DNA of 20,295 nt from the NCBI GenBank assembly GCA_001642005.1, contig LWCA01000702.1:1-20295 (forward strand), in the 5' to 3' direction. Source of the stretch: Intoshia linei. Lineage: Eukaryota; Orthonectida; Rhopaluridae. A program made the position numbers and the translations under genes. Positions 17,601-20,295 of the stretch are shown piece by piece. Every line of letters starts with the position of its first letter. The stretch's first letter is position 1. The notes beneath the pieces were generated by a model, which worked only from the letters and a program-made list of their open reading frames with translations, was not told the origin of the DNA and did no database searches.

Positions 17601-19938
17601 TTATGATTTTAAAATCCGTATCAGAGTATATATTTTATTAAATTCTCGCACTGGTTTGATTCTCAAAAACAGGACAATTGGGGTTTCTGACCCGTACGAT
17701 ATGAGTTTGGGAGGTTGAAATTTTTTTTGCTAACACCCCCTGAAAAAACAGTAATTGACATGTGGACTTTATAAAATTCTAAGGATGGTAGTTATGGAAA
17801 TAAACGTTAACACACACTGACGAACAAATATTGCAAATCATATTATATAAGTAAGCAAAGGACAACTTTTCTCTAAAAAATATCAAATAACTACATCCCA
17901 AATATAGATAACCTTCGCTAAATATTATATATATATTAATAAATTATTTTTTTGGGCATATTAAGTGTTTTTAAATAAAACTACACTAAAAACACCATAA
18001 AGTTACTGTCAGAGACAAAATTTTTCAAAATGTTCAACACCCTAATGCAGTCGTTCCCAAAGTGGTCCACAGGAAATTATAGGTGGTTCACAAGAAATAT
18101 TTTAAATAAAATGAATATAACCTTATTTTAACAATAATAATACGTTCGAATCATTTAATCAAAATAACGTGAATAATTTTCACGTGCCTTAAATTTAATC
18201 TATGTAACGATTGAACTCAGTTCGATTGTAATTTCCGGAATTGAACCCAGCAAACCCGTTGCTACTTCAAAAATGAAAAATGGCCCATTAAAAAATTTTG
18301 TAAACGAATTATGTCATATAACCCTATCCACCTTTCTAAGACTCATATAATTAAAAAGTTGTGATTTAAAATTAATTAAAGATAATTATGAACCACATTC
18401 ATATAAATCCATCATTTCATATTTTGATAGTATCCAAAAAGTATTTAAAAAAAAAGTTAAAACAGTTAAGAGTTGACATTTAAAAAAAAATTCGTCGAGA
18501 TCCCTCGGTGAAAGGAGCTCGCATACGGCACTGGTAGTAAGTCATAAGTATTTTTGAAATTAAGAATTTTTTTAATTACGCCATTGAAGCTACCTTGTCA
18601 AAATTAATGTCAAATTTTCAATTACAGGAGAAATATATTATAAAAAAATCAAAATATTACCTTAGTGACGTGTTCAGGACTAAGGGGTAATTTTAAAAAA
18701 CTTATGTGGTTTACACACATTTTTTTGTGACAAGTGGTCCATGGTTGAAAAAGTTTGGGAACCACTGCCCTAATGTATATATTTAAAATTATAACTAATA
18801 TTAATAATATCCATTACATGTACTTATAAATTTAATTAAACTAGAATAATCTTGCAGCATTTAGTTATAGCGATGTTGGTAATTATATTTGCATGTAACT
18901 CATTATTATACTCATTTTTTTAGGAAGAATTGCATTTGGTCGTATTGGTGAATTTTTAGTTTCGTTCTGTACAGTTTGCTGTCATTTAGGTAATTTGTTT
19001 AAGTAAATGGCATTATTTTAATTTATTGTATTTTGATAAAAACCATTTCCATATAATTCAATACTTTTATAGGTATTCTAAATAGTTGTGGATTTAATAA
19101 ATATTAAGTTCTAGCTCTTTTATTTTAGTTTTACAAAATTAATTTTGAGTTTATAATAAACTTTATGTATTATTTTTGGGCTTAATTATGAGGAATTCAA
19201 ACATCATTAAAAACCTAAATAAATGAACCAGAACTGAAATTAAAAAAACAAAATGGTTCACAAAGCATAGTAAACCAATCTAAGGAATTAACCATAATTA
19301 AATCCAACTAGTTAGTAACTAGTTAAATGCATAAAATCATAAATGACATCCACGTGTAAAATAGATTTTCTAATAAAAAAAAACAAAAATGGACACTTTA
19401 ATATACATGTAATTTATAAGAACCTATAAGTAGTATCTATTATAATAAGCACCATATTGCTAAATTTTTTTAACTCATTGAAAAAACAATATTAAACATT
19501 TGGGTGAAATTTAATATACACGAAGTTATCAATTTATACACGGAATTATCTTTACAGCTCTTTTTATACACGAAATCATATACGGATTATTTACAACATT
19601 GTTAATAACGTTTTATTATTGTAATATTATCTTGGGATATAAATAAAGTAACTAGAACACGTATAAACGACAATAAATTTTTTTCAGTGTCACAATTGAT
19701 GGGAAAATCCAGGAAATGTGATGATAAATAAATGTAAGTATAACTACGAAAAATTGAGAAATTCCGATAATAATATGAATATTAGGTCAATAAGTGTTCA
19801 ATACGTTCATAAAGATAATCCGTGTATAAAAAATAATTTATTCTTAAAAATTTAATTAAAATTTTTAGGATTCTCTGTAGGATATTTAATATTTATTTTT
19901 CAAAATTTATCATCTATTTTTTCTAGAAGTGTCAATAG
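14546..19938 (+). CDS. Amino acid transporter, AAAP family (AVT3/SLC36-like), six exons, 3' part off window
   Basis: Membrane transporter expected to carry neutral or other amino acids, often proton-coupled and frequently vacuolar or lysosomal in this family. Exons: 14546-14689, 16072-16121, 17334-17409, 18858-18878, 18924-18989, 19869-19938, continuing past the window. TM1 carries the family signature FANIFTAFMGAGVLAIPYAF, followed by CGLILGILIMFAVGLL (TM2), TTIQLNILVDCKKI (end of TM2 and cytoplasmic loop), FSYSDVG+RIAFGRIGEFLV (TM3 start), and CHLGFSVGYLIFIFQNL (TM3-TM4). The order and spacing match AVT3-type and SLC36-type proteins. The phase between exons 3 and 4 does not close: exon 3 ends in phase 0 and exon 4 needs one preceding base. 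A missing tiny exon of 3n+1 nt or a 1-nt error in the A run at 17401-17408 would solve it. Exact substrate cannot be told from sequence. Confidence 0.88.
14981..15454 (+). mobile_element. piggyBac-type MITE with TTAA duplications
   Basis: 474 bp bounded by CCCTTACGAGAC and GTCTCGTAAGGG, perfect inverted ends, flanked by TTAA at 14977-14980 and 15455-15458. The TTAA target and the CCCT start are diagnostic of piggyBac. No transposase is encoded. It lies in transporter intron 1. Confidence 0.92.
15349..15432 (+). repeat. 42-bp tandem duplication within the piggyBac MITE
   Basis: Two adjacent 42-bp units, one mismatch, containing TATGAGTGTAGTTTTTGGC. The related copy near 8620-8670 has a single unit. 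Confidence 0.9.
16072..16121 (+). CDS. Transporter exon 2: TM2
   Basis: 16 codons plus two bases after TTTTATAG and before AC|GTAATT (16122). Peptide CGLILGILIMFAVGLL, hydrophobic, continues the TM1-TM2 segment of the family. Confidence 0.88.
16169..17280 (+). mobile_element. Probable hAT-type element filling transporter intron 2
   Basis: Left end CAGGGGTGTCACACTATTTG at 16169. ATTATTACGCGGAC at about 16216-16230 is repeated inverted as GGCCCGCGTAATAAC at about 17256-17270. The right terminus and target duplication are not clear, so limits are approximate. A Tc1-like insertion lies inside it. Confidence 0.5.
16308..16910. mobile_element. Tc1/mariner-like MITE
   Basis: The right end read inward begins TACAGTAAACTCTCGAAAAG; the left end is TACAACGCTCGAAAAATGAC. 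Both start at TA, fitting a Tc1/mariner insertion. A 63-codon frame at 16700-16891 on the minus strand has no transposase motif. Confidence 0.6.
17334..17409 (+). CDS. Transporter exon 3: end of TM2 and loop
   Basis: Follows AATTTCTAG and ends before GTAATTTC. The first base completes a Thr codon, then TIQLNILVDCKKIINIEY..., which fits the hydrophobic-LLV.C+.K pattern following TM2 in AAAP carriers. Exits in phase 0. Confidence 0.8.
17444..17545 (+). repeat. Dispersed repeat A, copy 2 (partial)
   Basis: TTTTTATTCTACCAAAAAAA through GAGTGGTTCCCAAACTTG, matching 9085-9185 and 20180-20282. It begins 34 bp after transporter exon 3. Confidence 0.8.
17546..17830 (+). repeat. Dispersed repeat B-like segment, copy 3
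   Basis: GGGGTTTTAGCCCTGAAGAT and AGGACAATTGGGGTTTCTGA resemble the internal motifs of repeat B at 12264-12400. It follows repeat A copy 2 without a gap. Confidence 0.5.
18040..18047. repeat. Left target-site duplication of the exon-carrying hAT MITE
   Basis: CCCTAATG, identical to 18768-18775. Confidence 0.9.
18048..18767. mobile_element. Non-autonomous hAT element (family P, copy 2) carrying a neurobeachin exon-2 fragment
   Basis: 720 bp. The left end is CAGTCGTTCCCAAAGT and the complement of the right end is CAGTGGTTCCCAAACT, flanked by perfect 8-bp duplications CCCTAATG. It has no transposase. The interior from about 18270 onward matches copy 1 (7700-8111), except that 18381-18443 is a 61/63 match to neurobeachin exon 2. 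The perfect duplication and near-identical exon piece indicate recent insertion. Confidence 0.93.
18381..18443 (+). pseudogene. Captured fragment of neurobeachin exon 2
   Basis: 63 bp matching the sense strand of exon 2 (complement of 13252-13314), beginning GATAATTATGAACCACATTC. Only two adjacent bases differ (CC to TA, Pro to Tyr in frame). Similarity stops abruptly on both sides, inside the exon, with no intron sequence taken. The sense strand here is plus, the same direction as transporter transcription. Confidence 0.95.
18858..18878 (+). CDS. Transporter exon 4: 21-nt microexon
   Basis: After CTTGCAG and before GTAATT (18879). Two bases, six codons FSYSDV and one base that starts a Gly codon with exon 5. 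(Y/F).D(L/V/I)G is a conserved element before TM3 in AVT3/SLC36-type transporters. Its incoming phase does not match exon 3. Confidence 0.75.
18924..18989 (+). CDS. Transporter exon 5: TM3
   Basis: 66 nt after TTTTTTTAG and before GTAATTTG. Peptide GRIAFGRIGEFLVSFCTVCC followed by HL and a split Gly codon. Only a 45-bp intron separates it from exon 4. Confidence 0.9.
19533..19830. mobile_element. Small inverted-repeat MITE in transporter intron 5
   Basis: TTTATACACGGAATTATC... (19533-19554) and its inverted copy (19810-19830) match over about 21 bp with a single-base indel. Further TATACACGAA/TATACACG copies lie nearby (about 19515 and 19568), so the array may be compound. Confidence 0.65.
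19869..19938 (+). CDS. Transporter exon 6: TM4
   Basis: 70 nt after ATTTTTAG and before AG|GTAATT (19939). The peptide is FSVGYLIFIFQNLSSIFS followed by RSVN and two bases. It matches the G(F/Y).V.YLIF pattern of AAAP proteins. The gene continues beyond 20295. Confidence 0.9.
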
Positions 19939-20147
19939 GTAATTTAATTTTAAATTTAGTTGTTACTAGTGTTTCAATATCAGTTAATTATTTTCGGTAG
20001 TTACATGTAATTATTTTCGTTTACCGTTAATTTAAATTTTTTTTATTCTTATAATAAAACGTTTATTGTATCTAGTATATTTTTATTTTTAATGTTTCAT
20101 CGTATACATGTATTATATGTACTACTAGCTTGGCTGTTTTGTAGTAT

Positions 20148-20295
20148 GTACAAATAGCACCTAGCTCTGCCGAGGGCACTCTTTTATTATACCAAAAAAA
20201 TAAATTCACGTTGAAAATCTAACTTAAAAATCCACTATTCTCTATTATCAATCCTTTAAAGAAGTGGTTCCCAAATTTGTTTCAGGTGGAACCGT
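20148..20295 (+). repeat. Dispersed repeat A, copy 3 (cut by the window end)
   Basis: CACCTAGCTCTGCCGAGGG and AGTGGTTCCCAAATTTG match 9041-9200. It runs through the last base of the window. Confidence 0.8.

Noticed and set aside
18205-18260. Minus-strand string GGGTTCAATTCCGG resembling a tRNA T-arm
   Set aside because: The stem does not pair properly and no acceptor or anticodon arm can be drawn; it lies inside the hAT MITE.
18382-18440. Possibility that the captured neurobeachin piece is spliced as the missing transporter exon (AG at 18380-18381, GTATTT at 18441)
   Set aside because: The length is 59 nt (phase 2), but the gap between exons 3 and 4 needs 3n+1 nt; the acceptor also lacks a pyrimidine tract.
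1-20295. CRISPR arrays, rRNA genes and bacterial operons
   Set aside because: No regularly spaced repeats or rRNA-like sequence; splice sites and gene families show a eukaryotic nuclear region.

Overview
This is an AT-rich eukaryotic window. Two spliced protein genes are arranged head to head, and almost everything between their exons is DNA-transposon debris. Coding exons are joined by small GT-AG introns (many of 45-105 bp). The first gene is a neurobeachin, which suggests an animal (metazoan) or close relative. The protein is strongly diverged from the insect and vertebrate versions I know, so I suspect a fast-evolving, possibly parasitic lineage, but I cannot name the species.

Gene 1 is on the minus strand, 13923 down to 2046, and runs off the left edge. 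I reconstructed nine exons whose phases all agree: 13923-13396, 13341-13237, 13188-13059, 7403-7303, 7249-7151, 7075-6954, 6699-6381, 6329-2300 and 2194-2046 (5583 nt, 1861 codons). They encode an acidic low-complexity N terminus, the neurobeachin armadillo-like region, the concanavalin A-like (LamG) domain, the long DUF4704-type helical region, and the first residues of the PH-BEACH domain. The BEACH and WD40 exons must lie outside the window. Intron 3 (7404-13058, 5655 bp) has been inflated by transposons; most of the other introns are about 50-105 bp.

Gene 2 is on the plus strand, 14546 to at least 19938, and runs off the right edge. It is an amino acid transporter of the AAAP family (AVT3/SLC36-like). 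Six exons were placed: 14546-14689, 16072-16121, 17334-17409, 18858-18878 (21 nt), 18924-18989 and 19869-19938. The join between exons 3 and 4 is out of phase and unresolved. The two start codons are 622 bp apart, so the genes share one divergent upstream region (13924-14545).

Transposon content: a hAT-like element with long terminal inverted repeats, 8-bp target duplications and a broken intron-containing transposase (9496-11462); a piggyBac-type MITE with TTAA duplications nested in an older repeat (14981-15454); a Tc1/mariner-like MITE (about 16308-16910); several hAT ends; a small inverted-repeat MITE (19533-19830); and three dispersed repeat families.

The most striking observation is a 720-bp non-autonomous hAT element (18048-18767, perfect 8-bp duplication CCCTAATG) inside an intron of gene 2. 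It carries a 63-bp piece of neurobeachin exon 2 at 61/63 identity. Two related copies of the element, one about 240 bp from neurobeachin exon 3, lack the piece. This looks like exon-fragment capture by a hAT MITE (Pack-TYPE behaviour).

The left end (1-470) carries a perfect 77-bp direct repeat whose second copy starts directly after the only ambiguous base (N at 390), which suggests an assembly join.
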